Of a DNA stretch of 64,000 bases, positions 42,752 through 50,839 are shown piece after piece. The notes below the pieces were generated by a model. That model saw nothing but the letters and a program-made list of their open reading frames with translations. It made no database searches and had not been told where the DNA came from. Both the position numbers and the translations under genes were made by a program. Source of the stretch: Pigmentiphaga humi (GTDB taxonomy: Bacteria > Pseudomonadota > Gammaproteobacteria > Burkholderiales > Burkholderiaceae_B). Positions within the stretch are counted from its first letter, which is position 1; every line of letters starts with the position of its first letter. The DNA lies in assembly GCF_900606115.1 (NCBI RefSeq), contig NZ_UWPJ01000016.1, positions 149,909 through 213,908 on the forward strand. Direction: 5' to 3'.

Positions 42752-43765
42752 ATGGCCGGTGAATTCCTTTCCCAGGACGAAGTCGACGCCCTGTTGCGCG
42801 GCGTCACGGGCGAACAGGACGAACGCCCGCAGGACGACGAGCCGGAGGGGGGCATACGCCCGTACAACCTCGCCAAGCAGGAGCGCATCGTCCGCGGCCG
42901 CATGCCGTCGCTGGAGATCATCCACGACCGCTTCGGCCGGCTGCTGCGGGCCGGGCTGTTCAATTTCCTGCGGCGCAACCCCGAGATCTCGGTCGGGCCG
43001 GTCAAGCTCGTCAAGTACAGCGAGTTCCTGCGCAACCTGGTGGTCCCGACCAACCTGAACATCGTGTCGCTCAAGCCGCTGCGCGGCAATGCGCTGTTCA
43101 TTTTCGAGCCGCGCCTGGTGTTCGCCGTCATCGACAACCTGTTCGGCGGCGACGGCCGCTTCCATACGCGCGTGGAAGGGCGCGATTTCACGCCCACCGA
43201 GCAGCGCATCATCCAGCGCATGCTGAGCGTCGTGCTGGACGAATACGCCAAGGCCTGGGCCGCGGTCCACCCCATGCATTTCGAGTACCAGCGCGCCGAA
43301 ATGCACACGCAGTTCGCCAATATCGCCACGCCGTCCGAGATCGTCGTCTGCTCGAGCTTCTCGATCGAGTTCGGCTCGTCGGGCGGCGAACTTCACATCT
43401 GTTTTCCGTACGCCTCGGTGGAGCCCATCCGCGATGCGCTGTACAGTCCGGTCCAGGGCGACCAGATGGAGCCCGACAAGCGCTGGCTGCGCATGCTCTC
43501 CAAGCAGATCCAGCTGGCCGACGTCGAAATGGTCGTCAACCTGGGCGAGACCGAACTGGTCCTGCGCGACCTGCTCAATATGAAAGAAGGCGACGTCATC
43601 CCCCTGGACATCGCGCCGATGCTGCCTGCCTATGTGGACGGCGTCCCCATTTTCGACTGCAAGGTCGGCACGAGCAACGGGCAATACGCGATCCGCATCG
43701 GCAAGGTGCTGGCCACGCTGCAATCGGAAAACAATCTAGGAGATGAGAATGCAAGCGGATCCTGA
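42752..43765 (+). CDS. fliM: Motor switch protein FliM
   Basis: FliM is the switch component that binds CheY-P. The 337-residue protein has the N-terminal CheY-binding peptide LSQDEVDALLRGV, the middle domain (MPSLEIIHDRFGRLLRAGLF, VIDNLFGGDGRFHTRVEGRD) and a C-terminal SpoA/FliN-like domain. It overlaps the start of fliN by 17 bases. Confidence 0.97.
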   Translation: MAGEFLSQDEVDALLRGVTGEQDERPQDDEPEGGIRPYNLAKQERIVRGRMPSLEIIHDRFGRLLRAGLFNFLRRNPEISVGPVKLVKYSEFLRNLVVPTNLNIVSLKPLRGNALFIFEPRLVFAVIDNLFGGDGRFHTRVEGRDFTPTEQRIIQRMLSVVLDEYAKAWAAVHPMHFEYQRAEMHTQFANIATPSEIVVCSSFSIEFGSSGGELHICFPYASVEPIRDALYSPVQGDQMEPDKRWLRMLSKQIQLADVEMVVNLGETELVLRDLLNMKEGDVIPLDIAPMLPAYVDGVPIFDCKVGTSNGQYAIRIGKVLATLQSENNLGDENASGS

Positions 43766-44165
43766 GCGCCCGTCCGAGCCCGCCGAGGACGACTGGGCCG
43801 CCGCGCTCGCCGAGCAATCGCGGGCCCAGGCCGACGCCGCCCGCCCCGCCGACGAATTGTTCGAGTCGTTCAGCGGCAGCGCCGCCGCGCCGCCCAAGAT
43901 GGCCAACGACATCGAAATCATCATGGACATCCCGGTCACCCTGACCGTGGAACTGGGACGCACGCGCATCCCCATCAAGCAGATCCTCCAACTGGCGCAG
44001 GGCTCGGTGGTGGAGCTGGACGGCATGGCGGGCGAGCCCATGGACGTGCTGGTCAACGGCTGCCTGATCGCGCAAGGCGAAGTGGTCGTGGTCAATGACA
44101 AGTTCGGCATCCGGCTCACCGACATCGTCACCCCCTCCGAACGGCTGCGCCGCCTGAACCGCTGA
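43749..44165 (+). CDS. fliN: Motor switch protein FliN
   Basis: FliN forms the lower C-ring. Two ATGs lie close together; I choose 43749 because AGGAG is 7 bases upstream of it and too near the ATG at 43743. This gives 138 residues. The N-half is acidic and variable; the C-half is the conserved SpoA domain (IIMDIPVTLTVELGRTRIPI, GSVVELDGMAGEPMDVLVNG, LIAQGEVVVVNDKFGIRLTD). Confidence 0.95.
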   Translation: MQADPERPSEPAEDDWAAALAEQSRAQADAARPADELFESFSGSAAAPPKMANDIEIIMDIPVTLTVELGRTRIPIKQILQLAQGSVVELDGMAGEPMDVLVNGCLIAQGEVVVVNDKFGIRLTDIVTPSERLRRLNR

Positions 44166-44173
44166 TCCGCCGC

Positions 44174-44509
44174 ATGATGTCTTCCACTTCCTACGCCCAG
44201 ACCGTGCTGGCGCTGATTGCCGTGCTGGCGCTGATCGTCGCGTGCGCCTGGGTGCTGCGGCGCGTGCAGCGGCCCCAGGGCGGCGCCTCCAATCCCTTGC
44301 GCGTGCGCGGCCAGTTGATGGTCGGAGCGCGCGAACGCATCGTGCTGGTCGAGATCGGCGACACCTGGATCGTCACCGGCGTCGCATCCGGCAACGTGCG
44401 CCAGCTCGCCGTGCTGCCCCGCCAGGAAGACGACGCGCCGGCCGACGGCCCAGCCGACGCGGCACGCCCCGATTTCCGCGCGCTGCTGGCGCGCTTCGGC
44501 AAGCCATGA
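44174..44509 (+). CDS. fliO: Flagellar export protein FliO
   Basis: FliO helps assemble FliP in the export gate. The 111-residue protein has one N-terminal membrane segment (TVLALIAVLALIVACAWVLR) and the family's cytoplasmic stretch LRVRGQLMVGARERIVLVEI followed by GDTWIVTGV. It is 8 bases after fliN and overlaps fliP as ATGA. Conservation is low in this family, but the position between fliN and fliP is decisive. Confidence 0.92.
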   Translation: MMSSTSYAQTVLALIAVLALIVACAWVLRRVQRPQGGASNPLRVRGQLMVGARERIVLVEIGDTWIVTGVASGNVRQLAVLPRQEDDAPADGPADAARPDFRALLARFGKP

Positions 44510-45258
44510 TGCGCCGTTCGCTCCACGCGCTGGCCGCGCTCGTGCTGCTGTTGCTGGCCGTGGCCCAGGCGCACGCCCAGCAGGCCGGCATTCCCGCGCT
44601 GACCGCGTCGCCTTCGCCCGGCGGCGGCACGACCTGGTCGCTGTCGCTGCAGACGCTGATGGTGCTGTCGGCGCTGAGCTTCCTGCCCGCGGTGCTGCTG
44701 ATGATGACGGGCTTCACCCGCATCATCATCGTGCTGTCGCTGCTGCGCAGCGCGCTCGGTCTGCAGGGCTCGCCGCCCAACATGGTGCTGGTCGGCCTGG
44801 CGCTGTTCATGACCTTCTTCATCATGACGCCCACCTTCGACCGCGTCTATACCGAAGCCTACCAGCCCTTCGACCGCCAGGAACTCGATTTCCCGCAGGC
44901 CCTGGACAAGGCCCAGGCGCCGCTCAAGGAGTTCATGCTCAGGCAGACGCGCGAATCCGACCTGGCCCTGTTCATGCGCCTGGCCGAGACTCCCGCCGTC
45001 TCCGAGCCCGCCCAGCTGCCGCTGCGCGTCGTCGTGCCCGCCTTCGCCACCAGCGAACTCAAGACCGCCTTCCAGATCGGCTTCATGGTGTTCCTGCCGT
45101 TCCTGGTCATCGACCTGGTGGTCTCCAGCGTCCTGATGTCCATGGGCATGATGATGCTCTCACCCGTCCTGATCTCGCTGCCCTTCAAGCTCATGCTCTT
45201 CGTCATGGCCGACGGCTGGAACCTCCTCATCGCCAGCCTGGTGGCCAGCTTCAGATAA
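44506..45258 (+). CDS. fliP: Flagellar type III export gate protein FliP
   Basis: FliP is a core gate subunit. The 250-residue precursor has a cleavable signal sequence (HALAALVLLLLAVAQAHA) and four membrane segments with hallmark stretches VLLMMTGFTRIIIVLSLLRS, FQIGFMVFLPFLVIDLVVSS and LMSMGMMMLSPVLISLPFKL. The ATG at 44506 overlaps the fliO stop, and a second ATG follows immediately. The gap to fliQ is filled by repeat copy D. Confidence 0.97.
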   Translation: MMRRSLHALAALVLLLLAVAQAHAQQAGIPALTASPSPGGGTTWSLSLQTLMVLSALSFLPAVLLMMTGFTRIIIVLSLLRSALGLQGSPPNMVLVGLALFMTFFIMTPTFDRVYTEAYQPFDRQELDFPQALDKAQAPLKEFMLRQTRESDLALFMRLAETPAVSEPAQLPLRVVVPAFATSELKTAFQIGFMVFLPFLVIDLVVSSVLMSMGMMMLSPVLISLPFKLMLFVMADGWNLLIASLVASFR

Positions 45259-45311
45259 TGCTTCCCGATTCCTTCCTTCATTGCTACCGCTCGCCACCAC
45301 ATCCCGGCTCG

Positions 45312-45391
45312 ACCCCAGGATGCGGCGGATCCGGCTTTGCCGGTCCGCCCGCATCGCCCCCTGGAGGGCGCGCGAAGCGCGTAGGAGGGGG
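45312..45391 (+). repeat. Family-1 boundary repeat, copy D (fliP/fliQ gap)
   Basis: Plus-orientation family-1 copy: GGATCCGGCTTTGCCGGTCC, CGCATCGCCCCCTGGAGGGC, GCGCGAAGCGCG and tail GTAGGAGGGGG. The tail provides the only visible Shine-Dalgarno for fliQ, whose ATG begins about 4 bases later. It separates two genes that are normally adjacent within the gate operon. Confidence 0.8.
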
Positions 45392-45394
45392 CCG

Positions 45395-45655
45395 ATGACT
45401 CCAATGCCCTTGGCCCAAGAGGCCGTGCAAATTGCCATCTACCTGGCCGCGCCGCTGCTGCTGTCGGCGCTCGCCGTCGGGCTGGTCATCAGCGTCCTGC
45501 AGGCCGCGACGCAAATCAACGAGATGACGCTCTCGTTCGTGCCCAAGCTGGTGGCGATCTTCGCGGCGGCGCTGATCGCCGGCCCCTGGATGCTGTCGAT
45601 GATGACGGATTACATCCGGCGCCTGTTCGAGAACATCCCCTTCATGCTGGGCTAG
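45395..45655 (+). CDS. fliQ: Flagellar type III export gate protein FliQ
   Basis: FliQ is a small gate subunit of 86 residues from ATG 45395 (MTPMPLAQEAVQIAIYLAAP); GGAGG inside repeat copy D lies just upstream. Two membrane hairpins are clear (LLLSALAVGLVISVLQAATQ; LVAIFAAALIAGPWMLSMMT) with the conserved INEMTLSFVPK turn. An alternative ATG three codons in is possible. Confidence 0.95.
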   Translation: MTPMPLAQEAVQIAIYLAAPLLLSALAVGLVISVLQAATQINEMTLSFVPKLVAIFAAALIAGPWMLSMMTDYIRRLFENIPFMLG

Positions 45656-45684
45656 GGCCTGTTCACGCTAAAAGGAGCCCTGCC

Positions 45685-46458
45685 ATGCTCAGCGTGACCG
45701 ACGCCCAGGTGCATGCGGCAATCGCCGCCTTGCTGTGGCCGTTCGTGCGCACGCTGGCGCTCATCCAGACCGCGCCGGTGTTCGGCCACCGCGCGGTGCC
45801 GCAGCGCGTCAAGATAGGACTGGCGCTGCTGATCTCGCTGCTGGTGGCCCCCGGCATTCCGGCCCAGCCGGTCGATGCGTTTTCCGCCGCCGGCATGCTG
45901 CTGCTGTTGCAGCAGATCATCGTCGGCGCGGCCATGGGCTTCGGCCTGCGCGCCGTCTTCGCCGCCTTCGAACTGGCCGGCGACCTCGTCGGCCTGCAGA
46001 TGGGGCTGGGCTTCGCCTCGTTCCTCGATCCGCAGCGCGGCGCGCCCTCGCCCTTGCTGGGCACTTTCTTCATGCTGTGCGCCATGCTCGCCTTCCTGTC
46101 CACCGACGGCCACCTGACCCTGTTGCTGGCGCTGGGCGAGAGCTTCCGCATCATTCCGATCTCGCCGCATCCGCTGGACAACCTGGATTGGATGCGGCTG
46201 GCCGACCTGGGCGCCGTCATGTTCGCCAGCGGCCTGCAGATCGCGCTGCCGGTGCTCGCGGCGATTCTGTCGATCAATATCGCGCTCGGCTTCGTTTCGC
46301 GCAGCGCCCCGCAGCTCAACATCTTCAACCTGGGCTTTGCCGTGACGCTGCTGGCCGGGCTGGCCGTGCTGTGGCTGACGCTCAGCGTGCTGTCCGGCCC
46401 CACCGAGCGCATCGTCGGCATCGCGGTGCCCTACTTCAAGAGCGCCGTCGTACCCTAG
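45685..46458 (+). CDS. fliR: Flagellar type III export gate protein FliR
   Basis: FliR completes the FliPQR gate. The 257-residue protein has about six membrane segments, AAMLWPFVR-like family start (AIAALLWPFVRTLALIQTAP), and conserved parts GFGLRAVFAAFELAGDLVGL and NIALGFVSRSAPQLNIFNLG. AAGGAG precedes the ATG at 7 bases. It is the last plus-strand flagellar gene and converges on a histidine kinase with 14 bases between. Confidence 0.96.
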   Translation: MLSVTDAQVHAAIAALLWPFVRTLALIQTAPVFGHRAVPQRVKIGLALLISLLVAPGIPAQPVDAFSAAGMLLLLQQIIVGAAMGFGLRAVFAAFELAGDLVGLQMGLGFASFLDPQRGAPSPLLGTFFMLCAMLAFLSTDGHLTLLLALGESFRIIPISPHPLDNLDWMRLADLGAVMFASGLQIALPVLAAILSINIALGFVSRSAPQLNIFNLGFAVTLLAGLAVLWLTLSVLSGPTERIVGIAVPYFKSAVVP

Positions 46459-46472
46459 GCCGGGCCGGGGCG

Positions 46473-47987
46473 TTACCAGACCGCGCCGTCGCGGAGGTGG
46501 CGGAAGCGGCTCAGGTCCGCGCCTATGCGCGGCCCGGGGAACACGAGGCTGATCCGGGTGCCGCCGAATTCCGGCCGGCTGCGCAGGTCCCAGTGGGCTC
46601 CGTGCGCTTCGGCGATTTCCTTGACGATGGCCAGGCCCAGTCCCGATCCGCCCACCAGCGAATCCTTGGCGCGGTAGAACGCATCGAAGACCCGGGCACG
46701 GTCTTCCGCGTGGATTCCCGGGCCGTCGTCTTCCACCACCAGGCTGGGCGGCGAATCGATCACGCGCAGCACGATCTGGCCGGGACGGCCCAGGTAGCGG
46801 ATGGCATTGTCGACCAAGTTGCCCAGCAGTTGTTCCAGCAGCACGACGTCGCCGTCGACCCACACCGGATCATCGGGCGCCACCAGCACGATGTCCACGT
46901 TGGCATGGCGGGCCGCAGGCACCCATTGCGCGCCGCTTTCCCGGGTCAGCTCGGTCAGGTCCAGGCGCGTAAAGGCATCGCGCGGGCGGACGTTGGCCTC
47001 GATCCGCGCCAGCACCAGCAATTGCTCGCCCAGCCGGATCATGCGGTCGGTGGCGGCCTTGATACGTTCGGCGCGCTGGCGCACGTCGTCGGGCAGCGGC
47101 CGCGCCAGCATCAGCTCCGATTCGAGCTTCAGGCCGCTGAGCGGCGTACGCAGTTGATGGGCCGCGTGGCCGATGAAGCGGCGCTGCGCGGCCACCGCCT
47201 GGCCTACGCGCGCCAGCAGCGAGTTGGTCTTGGCGATCAGCAGCGTCAATTCGCTGGGCACGTCTTCGCCGCCAATGGGCTGCAGGTCGTCGATACTGCG
47301 GCTTTCGATTTCATCGGACAATTTGCTGACCGACTCCAGCCCCGAGCGCACCGCGGCCACGATCACGAAGCCGAGCAGCACGATCAGCAGCAGCTGGCCG
47401 GCGACCAGGACCGACAGGACCTCGTCGACGAAACGGTTGCGGGTATTGAGCGTTTCTCCCATCGCCACCTCGACCGCGTAGTCCTCGAAGCTGAAATCCA
47501 GCGCGACGGCGCGTACCGGCAGTTCCTCCACCACCGCGTCGTAGATGGTCGGCACCGCCTTGCCGATGCGGTCGAGCAGGCTGGCGGGCGCATCCGCCTC
47601 TTCCTCGTCGGTTTCGTCGGGTTCGGGCATCGCGGGCGGCGGCCCCAGGTCGGCGCGTCCGGCGATCACCTGGCCATCCACGCTGATGCGGAAATAGGTG
47701 CGCTCTTCCGGATCCATGGTCAGAAAGCGCGTGGTATTCCAGGAAGGGTCGAGCTGCGGGCCCTGCGGCGTCATGACGACCTGGTGCGCCAGCGCGCGCG
47801 TCATGTCAATCAGCGCGCGGTCGTGGGAGTGATTGTTGAGCTTGCGCGTGAGCACGAACGTGACCACGCTGTCCATCGCCGCCAGCAGCAATACCGCGGG
47901 CAGCAGCCTGATCAGCAGGTGCCAGGCCAGCGAACGCCGGTGCAAGACCCGCCCCGCCTGGCCCGGCGATGCCTCACGCTGCGGCAT
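46473..47987 (-). CDS. TctE/QseC-type sensor histidine kinase
   Basis: A 504-residue membrane kinase. It has an N-terminal membrane segment (LAWHLLIRLLPAVLLLAAMD), a periplasmic region of about 150 residues of the 2CSK_N type, a second segment (VLVAGQLLLIVLLGFVIVAA), and a HAMP-like linker. The H-box is RRFIGHAAHQLRTPLSGLKL, followed by N-box LLGNLVDNAIRYLG, G1 VEDDGPGI and G2 GGSGLGLAIVKEI. The unusual acidic stretch PDETDEEEADAP lies in the periplasmic part. It overlaps its regulator by 14 bases. No tricarboxylate transporter is nearby, so the ligand is unknown. Confidence 0.92.
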   Translation of the reverse strand: MPQREASPGQAGRVLHRRSLAWHLLIRLLPAVLLLAAMDSVVTFVLTRKLNNHSHDRALIDMTRALAHQVVMTPQGPQLDPSWNTTRFLTMDPEERTYFRISVDGQVIAGRADLGPPPAMPEPDETDEEEADAPASLLDRIGKAVPTIYDAVVEELPVRAVALDFSFEDYAVEVAMGETLNTRNRFVDEVLSVLVAGQLLLIVLLGFVIVAAVRSGLESVSKLSDEIESRSIDDLQPIGGEDVPSELTLLIAKTNSLLARVGQAVAAQRRFIGHAAHQLRTPLSGLKLESELMLARPLPDDVRQRAERIKAATDRMIRLGEQLLVLARIEANVRPRDAFTRLDLTELTRESGAQWVPAARHANVDIVLVAPDDPVWVDGDVVLLEQLLGNLVDNAIRYLGRPGQIVLRVIDSPPSLVVEDDGPGIHAEDRARVFDAFYRAKDSLVGGSGLGLAIVKEIAEAHGAHWDLRSRPEFGGTRISLVFPGPRIGADLSRFRHLRDGAVW

Positions 47988-48648
47988 CGGACTCGAGGAG
48001 ATATCCGAAGCCGCGCACCGTCTGGATGCTGACGCCGGCTTTCTCCAGCCGCTTGCGCAGGCGGTAGATATACACCTCGACGGCGTTTTCGCTGAAATCG
48101 GCGTCCCAGGCCGACAACGAATTGACGATCTGGCGCTTGGTCACCACCCTACCGGCGCGAACCATCAGCATCTCGAGCACGGACAGTTCGCGCACCGACA
48201 GCGATACCCGTTCGCCATAGACGCGCAGCTCGCGGCCCACGGTATCGAAGCTGAGCGCGCCCACCTCCATGACCGGGCTGACCTGGCCGGCGCGGCGCCG
48301 GATCAGCGCGCGCACGCGCGCCGCCAGTTCGGGCAGCTCGAACGGCTTGGTGACGTAGTCGTCGGCTCCGGCGTCCAGGCCGGCCACCCGGTCTTCCAGC
48401 GCGTCGCGCGCCGTCAGGATCAGCACCGGCACGGCGTTCTCATTGGCGCGCAGCCGCCGCAGCACGGTCAGCCCGTCTTCGCCCGGCAGATTCAAGTCGA
48501 GCAGGACCAGGTCGTAGGTCTGGCTGGACAAGGCGGCCGAGGCGCGCTCGCCGCTGGAGACGTGATCGACGGCATAACCCTGGTCGCCCAGGAACTCGGT
48601 CAGGGCGCCACCCAGGGTGGCATCGTCTTCGACAACCAATACACGCAT
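47974..48648 (-). CDS. OmpR-family response regulator (TctD-like)
   Basis: A 224-residue regulator with an N-terminal receiver (LVVEDDATLGGALTEFLG; Asp in LVLLDLNLPGEDGL; Lys in YVTKPFELPEL) and a winged-helix C-terminal domain (SVRELSVLEMLMVRAGRVVT, then SENAVEVYIYRLRKRLEKAG and TVRGFGYLLE). It is transcribed first and overlaps the kinase gene, so they form a pair. Targets are not visible. Confidence 0.94.
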   Translation of the reverse strand: MRVLVVEDDATLGGALTEFLGDQGYAVDHVSSGERASAALSSQTYDLVLLDLNLPGEDGLTVLRRLRANENAVPVLILTARDALEDRVAGLDAGADDYVTKPFELPELAARVRALIRRRAGQVSPVMEVGALSFDTVGRELRVYGERVSLSVRELSVLEMLMVRAGRVVTKRQIVNSLSAWDADFSENAVEVYIYRLRKRLEKAGVSIQTVRGFGYLLESDAAA

Positions 48649-48732
48649 GCGACAAAGCGCCGGGGGAACCGGCGCTCCAATGGACGGAGATTGCTAGAGT
48701 ATACGAAACCCCAACAAGCCGCCCTTTTACAG

Positions 48733-48811
48733 ACCCGGGAAGCGGTGGATCCGGCTCTGCCGGTCCACCCGCTTCGCCCCCTGGGGCGCGCGCGTTAGCG
48801 CGCAGGGGGGG
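48733..48811 (+). repeat. Family-1 boundary repeat, copy E (overlaps exbD stop)
   Basis: Plus-orientation family-1 copy: GGATCCGGCTCTGCCGGTCC, GCTTCGCCCCCTGGGGCGCG, GCGCGTTAGCGCGC and a G-run. Unlike the other copies, its tail reaches into a coding sequence: the exbD stop codon (TAA on the minus strand, 48795-48797) falls inside the palindrome and the last residues of ExbD are encoded by the G-run. Confidence 0.78.
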
Positions 48812-49232
48812 AATTACCTTCCGGCGTGCTGACGAAACCGATGCGTTTCAGGCCGGTGCGGGAGGCGTCGGCCATGATCTGCGCGAGCACTTCGTAGCGC
48901 GTGGCCTTGTCGGCGCGCAGGTGCAGTTCCGGCTGCGGTTCCTGCTTGGAGGCGCTGGCGAAACGGTCGGGCAGGTCTTCGAGCAGGACGGGCGCATCGT
49001 TCCAGAACACTTTGCCTTCGGCGTCGATAGCGAGGTCGATCTTGGCCGGATCGTTGTCGACCGGCGCAGAGGTCGCCTGCGGGACGTCGATGCGCACGGC
49101 ATGCGACAGCAGCGGCGCCGTGATGATGAAGATCACCAGCAGCACCAGCATCACGTCGATGAGCGGCACCATGTTGATCTCGGACTGCGGCGCTCCGGCT
49201 CCTGCGCCGCTGTTGAAACTGCCAAAAGCCAT
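48795..49232 (-). CDS. exbD: TonB-system energy transducer ExbD
   Basis: ExbD works with ExbB and TonB to power outer-membrane import. I use ATG 49232 (MAFGSFNSGAGAGAPQSEIN) with AAGGAG six bases before, giving 145 residues. One membrane segment (PLIDVMLVLLVIFIITAPLL) contains the essential Asp in PLIDVMLVLL. The periplasmic part has LHLRADKATRYEVLAQIMAD. The last residues (SPPAR) and stop come from repeat copy E. It follows exbB by 17 bases. Confidence 0.94.
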   Translation of the reverse strand: MAFGSFNSGAGAGAPQSEINMVPLIDVMLVLLVIFIITAPLLSHAVRIDVPQATSAPVDNDPAKIDLAIDAEGKVFWNDAPVLLEDLPDRFASASKQEPQPELHLRADKATRYEVLAQIMADASRTGLKRIGFVSTPEGNSPPAR

Positions 49233-49249
49233 GGAAGACTCCTTACGCC

Positions 49250-49981
49250 TTATTCGGCGGCCTTGCCCTTGAGCGCCCGCACGTTGCCGTCGGTCACGAT
49301 CTGCTGGCCGGTGGTCAGGAACGCGAACAAGTCGTGCGCGAAAGCGTCCAGGCGGGCGAGCAGCACGCGGTTGCTGCGGGTGAAGAAGTTGTAGGCCAGC
49401 ACGGCCGGGATGGCCACGGCCAGGCCCAGGCCGGTCATGATCAGCGCCTCGCCCACCGGGCCGGCGATGCGGTCGATGGTCGCGCCGCCGCCCTGGCCGA
49501 TGGCCACCAGTGCGTGGTAGACGCCCCACACCGTGCCGAACAGGCCGACGAAGGGCGCGGTCGAGCCGACCGAGGCCAGCACCGTCAGGCCGTTCTCGAG
49601 CTTGGAGGTTTCCTCGTCGATCACCTTGCGCATCGTGCGCGTGACGAAATCGGCCTGCGAGCCGGCCTCTTCCAGCTTGGCCACGCCGAACTTGGCATGG
49701 TGCTGGCGAGCGTACATGGCATGGCTGGTCAAGTGCGAAAAGGGATCGTTGGCCCCGTGCGTGGTGATCTCGCGGTCGACCGCCTCGAGCGAGGTGGCGT
49801 TCCAGAAGTGCTGGAGGAAAGTCTCGCCCTGCCGGCGCGAACGCATGTTCGCAATGGCCTTGACGATGATCAGGTACCAGGTCGCCAGCGACATCAGCAC
49901 CAGGATGGCGAAGAGCACCTTGCCCAGCGCGTCGGTCTGGTAGATGAAGTGCGCAAAGCCCAGGCTCGGGAGTTCATTCAT
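49250..49981 (-). CDS. exbB: TonB-system proton channel ExbB
   Basis: ExbB is the MotA/TolQ/ExbB-family channel. I use ATG 49981 (MNELPSLGFAHFIYQTDALG), giving 243 residues; the frame is open further upstream through tonB. Three membrane segments are visible: VLFAILVLMSLATWYLIIVK, VLASVGSTAPFVGLFGTVWG and GEALIMTGLGLAVAIPAVLA. It starts one base after the tonB stop. Confidence 0.94.
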   Translation of the reverse strand: MNELPSLGFAHFIYQTDALGKVLFAILVLMSLATWYLIIVKAIANMRSRRQGETFLQHFWNATSLEAVDREITTHGANDPFSHLTSHAMYARQHHAKFGVAKLEEAGSQADFVTRTMRKVIDEETSKLENGLTVLASVGSTAPFVGLFGTVWGVYHALVAIGQGGGATIDRIAGPVGEALIMTGLGLAVAIPAVLAYNFFTRSNRVLLARLDAFAHDLFAFLTTGQQIVTDGNVRALKGKAAE

Positions 49982-49982
49982 G

Positions 49983-50738
49983 TCAGTTCCTGAGGGTGAA
50001 ATCGAACGGAACGATCGCAATGGCGGCGATCGCCACGCCGTTCTCGGTATAGGGTTTGAAACGTCCGCGCCTGGCGGCCTCGAGGGCCGCATCGTCCAGG
50101 CGCGAGAAGCCGGAGGATTTTTCCAGCGATGCCTGGTCGACCCGCCCGCTGGTGTTGATCAGCAGGCGCACCAGGACCTTGCCTTGTTCGCCCAGCCGCT
50201 TGGACGTGCGGGGGTAGTCGGGCATGGGCGGATCGCCCAGGTACTCGATGCGGCCGACCAGCTTGGGCTCGGAGGACACCGGCGCCTGCGGCGAGGCGGT
50301 GCGCTCGGAAGCGTCGGGCTTGCCGCTGGCCTGCGCAGACGAGGCCGGAGCCGGCGCGGGCGCTGGCTCGGGTTCCGGAACGGGATCGGAGATCGCGGTC
50401 TCGGACGGCGGCGCGGGCTCGGGCGGGGCCGGAACCGGCTTGGGCGGTGGCTTGGGCTTCGGTTTAGGCTGGGGTTTGGGCTTGGGGGGCTCAGGCTTGG
50501 GAGGTTCGGGCTTGGGTGCGGGAGGCGTGGGAGCGGGCGGCGCGGCCGCCACCTGGACCTGAGGAGCGATTTCGACGAACCTGACCTCTACGGTCTCGAC
50601 CGGCTTGACCGGCTGGGGCTCGGACTTGACGATCAGGATGGCGCCCACCACCGCCGCATGCAAGATGACCACCGCCGCGCCAGCGCAAACGCGCAGCCTG
50701 GCGGAGGCCGGCGTATTCCAATGCGAGGTGGCACTCAT
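49983..50738 (-). CDS. tonB: TonB
   Basis: TonB couples the ExbBD motor to outer-membrane receptors. The 251-residue protein has one N-terminal membrane anchor (VCAGAAVVILHAAVVGAILI), a long Pro-Glu/Pro-Lys repeat spacer (about residues 65-125), and a C-terminal TonB box-binding domain (MPDYPRTSKRLGEQGKVLVR, LEKSSGFSRLDDAALEAARR, then FKPYTENG). The order tonB-exbB-exbD is an iron-uptake type operon. A palindrome resembling a Fur box lies about 50 bases upstream. Confidence 0.95.
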   Translation of the reverse strand: MSATSHWNTPASARLRVCAGAAVVILHAAVVGAILIVKSEPQPVKPVETVEVRFVEIAPQVQVAAAPPAPTPPAPKPEPPKPEPPKPKPQPKPKPKPPPKPVPAPPEPAPPSETAISDPVPEPEPAPAPAPASSAQASGKPDASERTASPQAPVSSEPKLVGRIEYLGDPPMPDYPRTSKRLGEQGKVLVRLLINTSGRVDQASLEKSSGFSRLDDAALEAARRGRFKPYTENGVAIAAIAIVPFDFTLRN

Positions 50739-50784
50739 TCGGATGAATCGCGTTGCTGACCAATAACGACCGTCACGATATCAC

Positions 50785-50805
50785 AAATGCGAGTGATTCG
50801 CAGTT
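50785..50805 (-). promoter_or_regulatory. Fur-box-like palindrome upstream of tonB
   Basis: The region contains TGCGA-GTGAT-TCGCA, a perfect 5-base inverted repeat within AAATGCGAGTGATTCGCAGT. It resembles the 7-1-7 form of the Fur box (TGAGAAT-N-ATTCTCA) in a GC-adapted version. It lies 47-67 bases upstream of the tonB start, a position suited to iron-dependent repression. Confidence 0.55.
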
Positions 50806-50839
50806 AAGACGGTCGGCGCGCCGCATCTATCGCCGCGGC

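Noticed and set aside
45735..48032. 765-codon plus-strand frame across fliR and the kinase
   Set aside because: Alternate-frame shadow crossing two real genes; no domain evidence.
49983..50530. Apparent tandem repeat in the TonB Pro-rich spacer as a possible phase-variable tract
   Set aside because: The Pro-Glu/Pro-Lys repetition is the normal TonB spacer; the DNA repeats are imperfect and in multiples of three.
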